Assembly (NCBI GenBank): GCA_001817215.1
Contig: MHHX01000010.1
Coordinates: 8,772 to 43,974, forward strand
Length of the DNA stretch: 35,203 nucleotides
Source: Candidatus Brennerbacteria bacterium RIFOXYC1_FULL_41_11
GTDB lineage: Bacteria > Patescibacteriota > Minisyncoccia > UBA6257 > Brennerbacteraceae
Reading direction: 5' to 3'
In this document: one piece after another, positions 19,398 to 28,096 of the stretch
Numbering within the stretch: the first letter of the stretch is position 1
Layout: each line of letters starts with the position of its first letter
Program-made: the position numbers and the translations under genes
The notes under the pieces: model-generated
What the model saw: the letters and a program-made list of their open reading frames with translations, nothing else
What the model was told of the DNA's origin: nothing
Databases searched by the model: none

Positions 19398-19422
19398 AGC
19401 TTGTCGAACTGCGCGGGTGACC
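19398..19422. repeat. 25-bp direct repeat, distal copy containing the tRNA-Asp 3' end
   Basis: agcttgtcgaactgcgcgggtgacc, identical to 19496..19520. Confidence 0.8.
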
Positions 19423-19495
19423 CTTCGATTATACTCAGGGCGAGATGTGCCAATATATTCAGGAATAAACTTAATCTCTTTCATTGCTAGCAGTG

Positions 19496-19520
19496 AGCTT
19501 GTCGAACTGCGCGGGTGACC
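19496..19520. repeat. 25-bp direct repeat, copy spanning the authentic tRNA-Asp 3' end
   Basis: agcttgtcgaactgcgcgggtgacc; includes 11 nt of the tRNA 3' end. Confidence 0.8.
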
Positions 19521-19585
19521 AGATTTGAACTGGCGATCTCCTCCGTGACAGGGAGGCGCTTTAAACCGGGCTAAGCTACACCCGC
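19510..19585 (-). tRNA. tRNA-Asp (anticodon GTC)
   Basis: GCGGGTGTAGCTTAGCCCGGTTTAAAGCGCCTCCCTGTCACGGAGGAGATCGCCAGTTCAAATCTGGTCACCCGCG cloverleaf; no encoded CCA. Confidence 0.93.
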
Positions 19586-19656
19586 AGGCAATAAAGATTT
19601 TAGCTTAAAAACTTTATTTTTGCCACTCCTGGCGGTTAAATTTAATATAATAGACA

Positions 19657-19875
19657 ATGCGTTATCAAGTTAAAATAAAATTCAAACAAGATTTCATAGA
19701 TCAAAACAACAAAGATTTGATCATTGGTATAAAGTCGCTGCCGGAAAAAGGTAAAGCCAATCAAGAGTTAATAAAAAAATTGGCAAAGTATTTTAACGTT
19801 GATGTTTCGAAAATAAAGATTATTTCTGGATTGAGTTCAAGAAACAAGGTTGTGGAAATCTTTTCCCACACCTAA
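19657..19875 (+). CDS. DUF167/YggU family protein
   Basis: 72 aa; GIKSLPEKGKANQELIKKLAKYFNVDVSKIKIISGLSSRNKVVEI. Confidence 0.88.
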   Translation: MRYQVKIKFKQDFIDQNNKDLIIGIKSLPEKGKANQELIKKLAKYFNVDVSKIKIISGLSSRNKVVEIFSHT

Positions 19876-19890
19876 CTTGGGTGTGGGAAA
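19862..19890 (+). terminator. Intrinsic terminator overlapping the stop codon of the DUF167 gene
   Basis: tttcccacacc-taacttg-ggtgtgggaaa then gttttttt. Confidence 0.88.
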
Positions 19891-19945
19891 GTTTTTTTGC
19901 GCCGAACCAACGCCATTCAACCGCCTTCCTCGCAGTTTTTTTCTG

Positions 19946-20200
19946 TTATGTTTTGAACAGATCTTCGTGATGGCCGCCCTGCCTTTGGTGGATTTTGTAG
20001 GCGATGTAGGCGGCCAAAAAGATCGGTCCAAAGATAACAATCAGTTCGAGCACAACCATGGCCAATACCAAGGGTATGGCTTTCGGTCCTTCAACCGGAT
20101 AGTTTTTTATGGAGTCTGGGAGGAAGACGAGGGTAAGGATCATAAATATCACTCCCGAGATCCCCAAAAGTCCTAGCCAGATTTTTGTCAGCGTTTTCAT
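19946..20200 (-). CDS. Small two-TM membrane protein, hypothetical
   Basis: 84 aa; RBS aaaggagg upstream. Confidence 0.7.
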   Translation of the reverse strand: MKTLTKIWLGLLGISGVIFMILTLVFLPDSIKNYPVEGPKAIPLVLAMVVLELIVIFGPIFLAAYIAYKIHQRQGGHHEDLFKT

Positions 20201-20235
20201 GAACGCCTCCTTTCAGCTTTATTATACAGGTTTTG

Positions 20236-20309
20236 TGTCAGGGGGGAGGCTCGAACTCCCGACCTCGGCGTTATGAGTGCCGCGCTCTAACCAGCTGAGC
20301 TACCCTGAC
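20236..20309 (-). tRNA. tRNA-Met (anticodon CAT)
   Basis: GTCAGGGTAGCTCAGCTGGTTAGAGCGCGGCACTCATAACGCCGAGGTCGGGAGTTCGAGCCTCCCCCCTGACA; loop CTCATAA; a CAT tRNA could alternatively be lysidine-Ile. Confidence 0.9.
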
Positions 20310-20356
20310 TTTTTTTGAATGTTTTTATTCTATCAAAAACGTTGCTTGCGAGCAAT

Positions 20357-21658
20357 TTATTCTTTTTCCAACGCAGCTTGGTTGTAGACGTTGCTTGGAT
20401 TCCACAAATACCAGCCTGCTTGTGGTGAGCTTGTCGAACCATTGTCATAAACAGCCTGGATTTGTTTTCTGATCATCTCCGGCGTGTAGACGGCGCCTAA
20501 GTCAAAAACTTGGAGCCATGGCCTTAGTTCTGCCAAGCCAGTATTTTGTGGAAGTTTTTCTATTTTAATGTGCGGTATCAAAGCAGTTGAGCTTGCCGTT
20601 GTCAGGTTTGTATTTAAAGCCTGGTGGAGAGTTGCCCGTCTGGCAGTAGCTTTTTTCATGGAGTAGTCAATAATTTCGTAAGGATATAAAGCCGGATTTT
20701 TATAACCGATAAAGCCCGGAGCGTAGTGAGACGGATAGACCATTGGCGACAAATAATCAAAATATGGCAGAGCATACTCGAGAATCTGGCCGATATTCAT
20801 ATCTGAGAGGTCAAAGCAGCTTTGTCCAAAAAGATCAGCCGAGGTTTTGATCCCCAGATCACGCGTGTTTGCTTTGAAATATTCGAAAAATTCTCTGATT
20901 TGTTCAGGCTTTGTTTTTTGTGATTGGTCGAAAAACGGGTAGTTTGTTTGGCCGATGGCCCCGTCGGAAGGGAAGCGAATGTAGTCAAGATTTATCTCAT
21001 CAACTCCGAGTCTTGCGGCCTCTTTGACCACGGCAATGTTGTAGTCCCAGACGTATTTTGATCCGGGATCGACCCAAGCTAATTTCTTGTTATCTCGCCA
21101 GATATTTCCAGTCGAGCTATTTTTTATTGCATACTCTGGTTTGTTTTCGGCCAGATAAAGGTCTTGAAAAACTGCCAGTCTGGCAATGACATAGATTTTT
21201 TCTTGGTGAAGCGTCTTTATTAAATCAGCGAGGTTTTTTATTCTTGGTTCTTCTGAACTAATCTCCTTGATTAATGTGTTTTGAGTTTCAAAGAAAACTC
21301 TGCCGGTGTAGTCTTTAATATCAATGACGACTCCGTTTATTTCCGTATTTTTCGCTAGATTGATTATTTCGTTAATCCTTTTGGGGTTTGAAGCTGACCA
21401 GGCGGTTAAATAAATGCCCTTGACTGTTTTCGGAGCCGGGTCGAGTTGTAAATGAATCGGTGAAGGAGAAGGTTTGATAATTGAGACAATGTTAGAGACA
21501 ACGTCACTTGAGACGACAAAGTCGTTTTTCAGACTCAACAAGCCGGAAAAAACAATTGTGGCGCAAATCCAGATAAAAAATTTGTTTTCGAGAATTTTCT
21601 CCGGGGCGCCTTCCCGATCTTTTTTTTCTGAACTTTCCGGGTTGTTCTTTTTTTCCAT
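20357..21658 (-). CDS. Putative glycoside hydrolase, DUF4015 type, N-terminal TM
   Basis: VKGIYLTAWSASNPKRINEIINLAKNTEINGVVIDIKDYTGRVFF...EINLDYIRFPSDG...LSPMVYPSHY. Confidence 0.85.
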   Translation of the reverse strand: MEKKNNPESSEKKDREGAPEKILENKFFIWICATIVFSGLLSLKNDFVVSSDVVSNIVSIIKPSPSPIHLQLDPAPKTVKGIYLTAWSASNPKRINEIINLAKNTEINGVVIDIKDYTGRVFFETQNTLIKEISSEEPRIKNLADLIKTLHQEKIYVIARLAVFQDLYLAENKPEYAIKNSSTGNIWRDNKKLAWVDPGSKYVWDYNIAVVKEAARLGVDEINLDYIRFPSDGAIGQTNYPFFDQSQKTKPEQIREFFEYFKANTRDLGIKTSADLFGQSCFDLSDMNIGQILEYALPYFDYLSPMVYPSHYAPGFIGYKNPALYPYEIIDYSMKKATARRATLHQALNTNLTTASSTALIPHIKIEKLPQNTGLAELRPWLQVFDLGAVYTPEMIRKQIQAVYDNGSTSSPQAGWYLWNPSNVYNQAALEKE

Positions 21659-21667
21659 AAATGATTT

Positions 21668-23047
21668 CTATCGGTAAAGCGCGCTGATTTTCGAGGCGAT
21701 TTCCTCAACATCTTCGTAGCTGCTGTCTGTTCCGAGGACGATAATTACCACTGGTCTTTTTTCCTGGCGGATCTCTATCTCGAAAATTGAGATGATGGTT
21801 TCCTTTGAGGCTTGGGTTAAGCCAATCTTGCCGCCGACAAATTGCTCCCATAAGGGTCTGTTGTTTCGGGGAGCATTGAAATTGGCCAAGTTTCTGAACG
21901 GATTTTCGCCATAGGCAGAATCTTTTATCGTTCCGCTTGAAAGTTTCAAGATGAAGTTTCGATTAAAGTAAAGATATTTGGCCAACGAAAAAAGATCTTT
22001 TGGCGAGCTCGCGGAGACTGGGCTGATGCCGGATGAATCAGCAAAGACGGAATCGTTCATGCCGAGCGACATTGCCTTTTGATTCATTAAGCTGATAAAC
22101 CGTTGCGGTCCGATGAAGTAACTTAGCGCTTGGGCGGCCTCATTTGAAGATTCAGTCATCAATGGGAAAAGTAGATCGTAGGCCTTATAACTTTGGTTGA
22201 TTTTCAGTCTTGGCACTGAGGTCGGAGTGATCATGGCTTGGGTAACAGTGATTTCTTTTTCGAGATTGATGTATTCCGTTGCGATAACGGCAGACATTAA
22301 TTTGGTTAATGAGGCGATTGGCAGAACTGAGTCTGGATTTCGTTCAAAAAAGACAAAGTTATTCTTTAGATCGGCGGCAAGATAGGCAGCGGCCTCAACT
22401 CTCGGGCCTTGAATTTCGTATTTGAAACTATCTTTTTCAAAATCTTTTTCAAAAACCAGTACGGGAACGCCGAGATTGGCAAGGTTAAAGAGCTTTTCGG
22501 CGTCTTCAGTTAAGATTTTGATGCACCCACCGGTATAGGAAAAACTGGTTTCCTGCCCGTCGGGATAATAGGGAATGCCGTGAATAAAAAAATTTCCTTG
22601 AAATTGCATTGAGTATGGCATGTAAACTTGACCAATCGAAGAGAAATGCAGTTTCTCCTTTAATTCAATTTTGTAGATGCCGGCTGGCGTTTCCCACCAG
22701 GATCCTTCTTTACCCTTTCCGATAATCTGGAATTCTTTGGTGGCGTTTCCGGATTGATAAAGGCTGATTTTCATTTCGGAGAGATTGGCTTCAATAAACT
22801 CAGCTTTTTCAGAAATAAGTTTTTTCTTTGTCCGCGCAAAGAAGTTTTCGTCTGACATTTGCGGCAACGAACCATACTCAAGATCAAAGATTTCCCTGCT
22901 TCCGGCGTCGTCCTGAAGCAAGAGCTGGTACTGATAAATTTTGTTTCTGAAGATAAAAAATAAGCCGGCGCTGGAAATACCAAGGACCATAATTATAGCC
23001 GCCGCAACCGGAAAAGAGATCTGTTTTTGAAGAATATTCTTTAACAT
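21668..23047 (-). CDS. L,D-transpeptidase (YkuD) / D-Ala-D-Ala carboxypeptidase (S11) fusion protein
   Basis: YkuD motif FFIHGIPYYP...YTGGCIKI; S11 SLTK and SSNEA motifs; third motif is KIG rather than KTG. Confidence 0.85.
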   Translation of the reverse strand: MLKNILQKQISFPVAAAIIMVLGISSAGLFFIFRNKIYQYQLLLQDDAGSREIFDLEYGSLPQMSDENFFARTKKKLISEKAEFIEANLSEMKISLYQSGNATKEFQIIGKGKEGSWWETPAGIYKIELKEKLHFSSIGQVYMPYSMQFQGNFFIHGIPYYPDGQETSFSYTGGCIKILTEDAEKLFNLANLGVPVLVFEKDFEKDSFKYEIQGPRVEAAAYLAADLKNNFVFFERNPDSVLPIASLTKLMSAVIATEYINLEKEITVTQAMITPTSVPRLKINQSYKAYDLLFPLMTESSNEAAQALSYFIGPQRFISLMNQKAMSLGMNDSVFADSSGISPVSASSPKDLFSLAKYLYFNRNFILKLSSGTIKDSAYGENPFRNLANFNAPRNNRPLWEQFVGGKIGLTQASKETIISIFEIEIRQEKRPVVIIVLGTDSSYEDVEEIASKISALYR

Positions 23048-23113
23048 TGAATTGTAAAAGACTTGGTATTAATAAATATAGCAAGAAATCATGGAGAGAA
23101 AAACTCTGAGAAT

Positions 23114-23145
23114 GAAAAATAGCCAAGTTGCCTTGGCCATTTTTC
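23114..23145 (-). terminator. Terminator-like hairpin in the leader of the 23047->21668 gene
   Basis: Minus strand GAAAAATGGCCAAG-GCAA-CTTGGCTATTTTTC. Confidence 0.55.
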
Positions 23146-23206
23146 AAACAACAGGAGTTGGTCTTTATTCTTGTAAGAATTCAGGCCTCACTCACTTAAC
23201 AGATAC

Positions 23207-23235
23207 AGTATAGCATGTCTTTCTTTAAAAGTCAA
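23207..23235 (-). promoter_or_regulatory. Promoter proximal to the transpeptidase fusion gene
   Basis: Minus strand TTGACT-17-TATACT. Confidence 0.55.
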
Positions 23236-23240
23236 GCTTT

Positions 23241-23336
23241 GATCATGTTATTTCCCCGGGTCCCCGCCAAGAGTGTACTCCTGTTGTTAAATTAAGTGAG
23301 TGCTGCTTGGCGGGGGCCGGGAGAAATAAAACAATC
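23241..23336 (-). ncRNA. Strong long-stem hairpin RNA candidate with 34-nt loop
   Basis: Arms 23250-23271 and 23306-23327 pair (atttccccgggtccccgccaag / cttggcgggggccgggagaaat); promoter at 23346..23373 upstream on the minus strand. Confidence 0.5.
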
Positions 23337-23345
23337 GATATCTTA

Positions 23346-23373
23346 ATTATAAAGAACAGAAACGAATAGTCAA
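23346..23373 (-). promoter_or_regulatory. Distal promoter upstream of the hairpin RNA
   Basis: Minus strand TTGACT-16-TATAAT. Confidence 0.55.
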
Positions 23374-23668
23374 TTTTTTCAAATTGTACTTTATTTTTTT
23401 GGATTTTTTTCACTATGGAATCTTTTCGGTATCACTTTTTGTTTTTGGGAAGATTTTGCGTGATCGATACTTTTTGTCTTTTGAAAAATCGGGAGAGAAA
23501 AAGTTATCCACCATTGCCATGAAGCCTTTGTTTCTCTAAAATTTAATTAGAAGGAAAGGTTGTTTGCTTCTACTCTTGTTTGTTTATTAGGGCAAGAATG
23601 TTGCCGGGCCGATCGTGGCTCGTGGGTCGTATCTTGCCAATTAACAAAAATTTGAACAAAAATAAAAA

Positions 23669-23845
23669 ATGGTAAAAAGAAAAAAAGTCTCGGCCAGGCC
23701 GGTTAAAAAGAAAGCAGCGAAGAAAGTTGTGAGAAGGCCAATTAAAAAAGTTGCCAAGAAGAAAATTACAGTTAAAAGAAAGGTTGTAAAGAAGGCGGTG
23801 TCGAAAAAGAAAGTTGTGAAGAAAAAAGCCGCAAAAAGAAAATAG
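23669..23845 (+). CDS. Histone H1-like Lys/Val/Ala-rich basic protein (58 aa, missed by the ORF track)
   Basis: MVKRKKVSARPVKKKAAKKVVRRPIKKVAKKKITVKRKVVKKAVSKKKVVKKKAAKRK*; strong terminator follows. Confidence 0.8.
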   Translation: MVKRKKVSARPVKKKAAKKVVRRPIKKVAKKKITVKRKVVKKAVSKKKVVKKKAAKRK

Positions 23846-23851
23846 TTTTCT

Positions 23852-23889
23852 AAATATCCCGCCCCGAATAACTTCGGGGCGGGATATTT
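23852..23889 (+). terminator. Intrinsic terminator
   Basis: aaatatcccgccccgaa-taac-ttcggggcgggatattt, 17-bp perfect stem. Confidence 0.85.
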
Positions 23890-23956
23890 AAGGCGTTGCC
23901 TAAAGGCTCTGTCTGGGGTAAAATTTACTAGTGTCTAAGATTAGTTTAGTTTTCCT

Positions 23957-24328
23957 ATGGCTATCTCGGATCATTTTTTAAGAAAAGTTCAGATTAATAC
24001 TCATGATTTTGTTTTGACTTCGGTTATCCGTGACTATCTGGATGAGAAAATAAAAAAGATTGAGAATTTTGTTAAAAAGCGATTCTCCGAAGTTTTGTTT
24101 GAGATCTCGGTTTCAAGGATCTCACATCGTCGTCACGGTACGAGGCTGTTAATGGTGATGAATCTAAAGCTTAATAAAGAGATGGTTCGAAGTGAAGAGC
24201 AGGGAGAAGATATTTATGAGATTATTGATACGGTGGAGTACGAGATCTTGCGTCAGCTAAAAGCCGAAAAAGACAAATTTTTGGCTCAACAAAGAAAGAG
24301 AAGCCGTAAAGCGAAAACAGAAATTTAA
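23957..24328 (+). CDS. Ribosome hibernation-promoting factor (HPF/RaiA family)
   Basis: 123 aa; INTHDFVLTSVIRDYLDEKIKKIENF, GEDIYEIIDTVEYEILRQLKAEK; adjacent to secA. Confidence 0.85.
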   Translation: MAISDHFLRKVQINTHDFVLTSVIRDYLDEKIKKIENFVKKRFSEVLFEISVSRISHRRHGTRLLMVMNLKLNKEMVRSEEQGEDIYEIIDTVEYEILRQLKAEKDKFLAQQRKRSRKAKTEI

Positions 24329-24329
24329 A

Positions 24330-26771
24330 GTGGTAAATTTTTTTAAGATTTTTTTAAAAGATGCTAACCAAAAAGCGATCGAGAAGTTGTCGACGATTCT
24401 TTTGTCAATCAACAGCTTGGAAAGCAGTTTGTCTGGTCTTGATGATGAGGGGTTGAGGCGGCGTAGCCTGGATCTCAGAAAAACAGTTCTTGGCGGCGCT
24501 TCTCTGGAATCAGTTTTACCGGAGTCTTTTGCTCTTGTTCGCGAATCAGCCAAGAGAACTTTGGGTCAAAGAGCATTTGACTCACAACTTCTTGGGGGCA
24601 TTGTTCTTTGGCAGGGAAAAGTTGCGGAGATGAAAACGGGAGAAGGTAAGACTCTGGCGGCGACGATGCCGGCTTATCTGCATGGATTAACCGGCAAAGG
24701 AGTGCACGTGGTGACTGTAAATGATTATTTGGCTCAACGCGATGCTGTTTGGATGGGTCAGATTTTCCACCTGCTCGGACTAAAGGTGTCGTGCTTAATC
24801 CACGAAAACTCTTTTATCTATGATTCGGATTGGCGGTCTGCTGAGACTGAAGATGAATCTCGAGATGAGTTTTCGAGCTTCAGGGTGTTTCACGATTTTT
24901 TAAAACCAGTAAAGAGAAAAGAAGCTTATCAGGCAGACATTATTTACGGTACTAATCATCAGTTTGGCTTTGATTATCTCCGCGATAATCTGGTTTATCG
25001 TTCCGAAGACTCCGTTCAGCGCGGACTTTATTTTGCGATTGTTGACGAGGTCGATAGTATCTTGATTGATGAAGCGAGAACGCCGTTGATTATCTCCGCT
25101 CCGGATGTCGATGCGGCTAAGATTTACCGAGAGTTTGCGAAGATCGCGCCTCGATTAAATTCAGGGTCCGATGTTGAAATTGATGAGAAAAAACACTCGG
25201 CTTTTTTGACCGATACGGGTATTGAGAAGCTGAAACAATTTTTTGGCCGCGATATTTATGAGGATAATAATCTTGTTTTGGTCCATCATCTTGAAGAGTC
25301 TTTGAAGGCGCAGTTTCTTTTTAAACGCGATAAAAACTATGTCGTGAAAGACGGACAAGTGATTATCGTTGATGAGTTCACGGGTCGGTTAATGCAAGGT
25401 CGTCGTTATTCAGGGGGGTTGCACCAGGCCATTGAGGCAAAGGAGGGTTTGAAGATCCAGGAAGAATCACGAACCGCGGCCACGATCACTTTACAGAATT
25501 ATTTCAGAATGTATCCGATTCTTTCAGGAATGACTGGCACAGCTTTGAGTTCAAGCGAGGAGTTCTCGAAAGTTTATCATCTGGATGTTCTGCCGATTCC
25601 GACTAATAAATCGAACATCAGGAAGGATGCTTCTGATATGATCTTTGTGACGGAAAAAGCAAAACTTGATAGTTTGGTTAAACAAGTGAAAACAAGAAGT
25701 GGGCTGGGTCAGCCAATACTGATTGGTACTGTTTCTATTGAAAAAAACGAAACTCTCTCTGCGCTTTTAAAAAGGAATGGTGTTGAACACAATGTTTTAA
25801 ATGCCAAACAGCATGAAAAAGAAGCCGAGGCGATTGCTCAGGCCGGAAAGAAGGGGCATGTTACCGTGGCAACGAATATGGCTGGCCGTGGTGTTGACAT
25901 TATTCTTGGCGGGAATCCCCAAAACGAAGAAGAAGCTGAAGAAATTAAAAAACTTGGCGGACTCTATGTCATTGGCACCGAAAGGCACGAGTCGAGGAGA
26001 ATTGATAACCAGTTGCGTGGCAGGTCGGGTCGACAAGGAGACCCCGGCATGACTCAATTTTTCGTTTCTCTGGAAGATGATTTGATGAGGATATTCGGTT
26101 CCGATAAGATTCGCGGTTTGATTCAGCGTCTTAATCTTCCCGAAGACCAGCCGGTTCAGAATGAGTTTGTTTCAAAAGCGTTGGATTCAGCTCAGGAAAA
26201 AGTAGAGGGAGCAAATTTTGATATCAGAAAATATGTGCTTGAGTACGACGATGTTTTGAGCAGGCAGCGCGACGCTGTTTATCGTCGGCGCAAAGAATTT
26301 TTACTTGCTGATCAGCAGCAGACGATGGCTTTGATTATGAATGTTATTGGTGAAGCTCTGGACATGTTTTTTAAAAAATATAACACCGATAGCTTTGATT
26401 TTGAAAATCTTTGGCGCGAGATTGATTCTTTGACCAATCTACCGGCAAGTTTAAAGGAAAGATCTCATTCCAAAGAGGACTTAAGAAACGTGGTTTTGGA
26501 ATTTTTCGAGCAGTTTTTGAAAACAAAGGAGGTTGAGTCTTTGCGTCAGGGTGCGTTGCGTGTTCTTGATGTTTTATGGATGGAGCACCTTGAGGCGATG
26601 GATCACTTGATCGATTCCGTGAGACTGAGAGATTATGCTCACCATCAGCCGATTTCTGAGTATAAACGAGAGAGTTACCAGATGTTTAAGGATTTGTTCG
26701 AAAATTTCTCTTTGAATTTGTTTATTGGTTTTGGAAGGATGATTAATGAACCGCGAAAGGTTACTGATTGA
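24330..26771 (+). CDS. secA: Protein translocase subunit SecA
   Basis: 813 aa; GTG start; MKTGEGKTLAA, VNDYLAQRDA, TNMAGRGVDI, RRIDNQLRGRSGRQGDPG. Confidence 0.98.
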   Translation: MVNFFKIFLKDANQKAIEKLSTILLSINSLESSLSGLDDEGLRRRSLDLRKTVLGGASLESVLPESFALVRESAKRTLGQRAFDSQLLGGIVLWQGKVAEMKTGEGKTLAATMPAYLHGLTGKGVHVVTVNDYLAQRDAVWMGQIFHLLGLKVSCLIHENSFIYDSDWRSAETEDESRDEFSSFRVFHDFLKPVKRKEAYQADIIYGTNHQFGFDYLRDNLVYRSEDSVQRGLYFAIVDEVDSILIDEARTPLIISAPDVDAAKIYREFAKIAPRLNSGSDVEIDEKKHSAFLTDTGIEKLKQFFGRDIYEDNNLVLVHHLEESLKAQFLFKRDKNYVVKDGQVIIVDEFTGRLMQGRRYSGGLHQAIEAKEGLKIQEESRTAATITLQNYFRMYPILSGMTGTALSSSEEFSKVYHLDVLPIPTNKSNIRKDASDMIFVTEKAKLDSLVKQVKTRSGLGQPILIGTVSIEKNETLSALLKRNGVEHNVLNAKQHEKEAEAIAQAGKKGHVTVATNMAGRGVDIILGGNPQNEEEAEEIKKLGGLYVIGTERHESRRIDNQLRGRSGRQGDPGMTQFFVSLEDDLMRIFGSDKIRGLIQRLNLPEDQPVQNEFVSKALDSAQEKVEGANFDIRKYVLEYDDVLSRQRDAVYRRRKEFLLADQQQTMALIMNVIGEALDMFFKKYNTDSFDFENLWREIDSLTNLPASLKERSHSKEDLRNVVLEFFEQFLKTKEVESLRQGALRVLDVLWMEHLEAMDHLIDSVRLRDYAHHQPISEYKRESYQMFKDLFENFSLNLFIGFGRMINEPRKVTD

Positions 26772-26780
26772 TTAAAGGCG

Positions 26781-27485
26781 ATGAACTTTAAACTTGATAA
26801 ATTTGAAGGTCCGTTAGATCTTTTATTGGAACTGATTGAGCGCCAAAAACTTGATGTTTGCGACGTGGCTTTGGCTAGTGTTACTGACCAGTACCTTGAG
26901 ATCATCAACCAGGGAGATCTCAATCCTTATGACTTGGCGGATTTTTTATTAGTGGCGTCTCGGTTGCTTTTGATCAAATCAAAAATTCTTCTACCTTCAA
27001 CTTCTTTGTCAGAAGAAGAGGAATCCGAGGTCAGAGATTTGGAAAGAGCACTTGAAGAATATCGTCGTTACAAGAATCAGGCAAAGATCGTAAAAAGCAT
27101 GATGTTGAAAAAAAATCTGATTATTACTCGTGAACTTTGGCAGGGGCGCTCAATTGTTTTTTTGCCGCCACCAAAATTATCTCTGCCCCTATTGGTTAAA
27201 GCTCTTGAGAATCTCGGTCTGGGATTGGAAAAGTTTCTTCATCCGCGTGTTTCGGGTTATCTTCAGAAGGTCGCATCAATCGAAGAGAGAATCAAAGAGA
27301 TCCTTAAGAATATTGAAACCCAGGCGACTTTGACATTCGCCCAGCTCTCGGCCTCTGGGAAGAAGATCGATACGATTATCAATTTTTTGGCAGTTTTATT
27401 TTTATTTCGTGAGAGAATGATTATGGTTTCTCAGACAAGAGACTTTGGTGAGATCGAGATAAAAAGGAACAAAGCAGACAATTAG
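26781..27485 (+). CDS. scpA: Segregation and condensation protein A
   Basis: FEGPLDLLLELIERQKLDVCDVALASVTDQYLEII; followed by scpB. Confidence 0.92.
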   Translation: MNFKLDKFEGPLDLLLELIERQKLDVCDVALASVTDQYLEIINQGDLNPYDLADFLLVASRLLLIKSKILLPSTSLSEEEESEVRDLERALEEYRRYKNQAKIVKSMMLKKNLIITRELWQGRSIVFLPPPKLSLPLLVKALENLGLGLEKFLHPRVSGYLQKVASIEERIKEILKNIETQATLTFAQLSASGKKIDTIINFLAVLFLFRERMIMVSQTRDFGEIEIKRNKADN

Positions 27486-27502
27486 TTTTATTAGCAAGAG
27501 AC

Positions 27503-28096
27503 ATGGAAGCAGGACCAGAAAAAAGCCGTTTTTTTTCAGCCTTAGAATCAATTCTTTTTGCTTACGGTGAACCAGTAAAGCTGGATAAGCTCGCTGTAAT
27601 CCTTGGGCTTGAACAAGCGATTGTTAACAGTCTTGTTGTCGAATATGCCGAAAAGATTGCTCAAAATCTTGAATCAGGAACAGTTTTGATCAGAAATAAT
27701 GACGAGATACAGCTCGGGACGAGACCGGGTAACTTTGTTTTCTTGGAAAAATTTCTGAAGAGGGATGTTGATGAAGAATTGAGTTCAGCCGCGACTGAGG
27801 TGTTAACATTGATTCTATACCGAGGCCCGATTTTAAGATCGGAGATTGACTTTATCAGGGGAGTCAACTCGTCGTATATTTTAAGAATGCTTTCAATGAG
27901 GGATCTGATCACACGGGAAAAACACGGCCTGTCTTTTGTTTATCGTCCCTCTTTTGGACTTCTGAAATTGCTTGGCATCTTAAGCCCCGAGGACCTTCCT
28001 GATTTTGACGCCTTGAACCAGAGATTGGGCGATTTGATGAAAAAAGTTGAGAATTTTGAGAGTGAAATCGAAAAAGATCATGGAACCGAACAATAA
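27503..28096 (+). CDS. scpB: Segregation and condensation protein B
   Basis: ALESILFAYGEPVKLDKLAVILG, LSSAATEVLTLILYRGPILRSEIDFIRGVNSSYILRML. Confidence 0.9.
   Translation: MEAGPEKSRFFSALESILFAYGEPVKLDKLAVILGLEQAIVNSLVVEYAEKIAQNLESGTVLIRNNDEIQLGTRPGNFVFLEKFLKRDVDEELSSAATEVLTLILYRGPILRSEIDFIRGVNSSYILRMLSMRDLITREKHGLSFVYRPSFGLLKLLGILSPEDLPDFDALNQRLGDLMKKVENFESEIEKDHGTEQ

Noticed and set aside
19263-19484. 73-aa minus ORF (MKEIKFIPEYIGTSRPEYNRR...)
   Set aside because: It reads through a terminator hairpin and repeat copies downstream of tRNA-Asp; probably spurious.
23504-23512. DnaA-box-like ttatccacc near the H1-like gene
   Set aside because: Single imperfect match; no cluster, no dnaA/dnaN neighbours, so no case for an origin.
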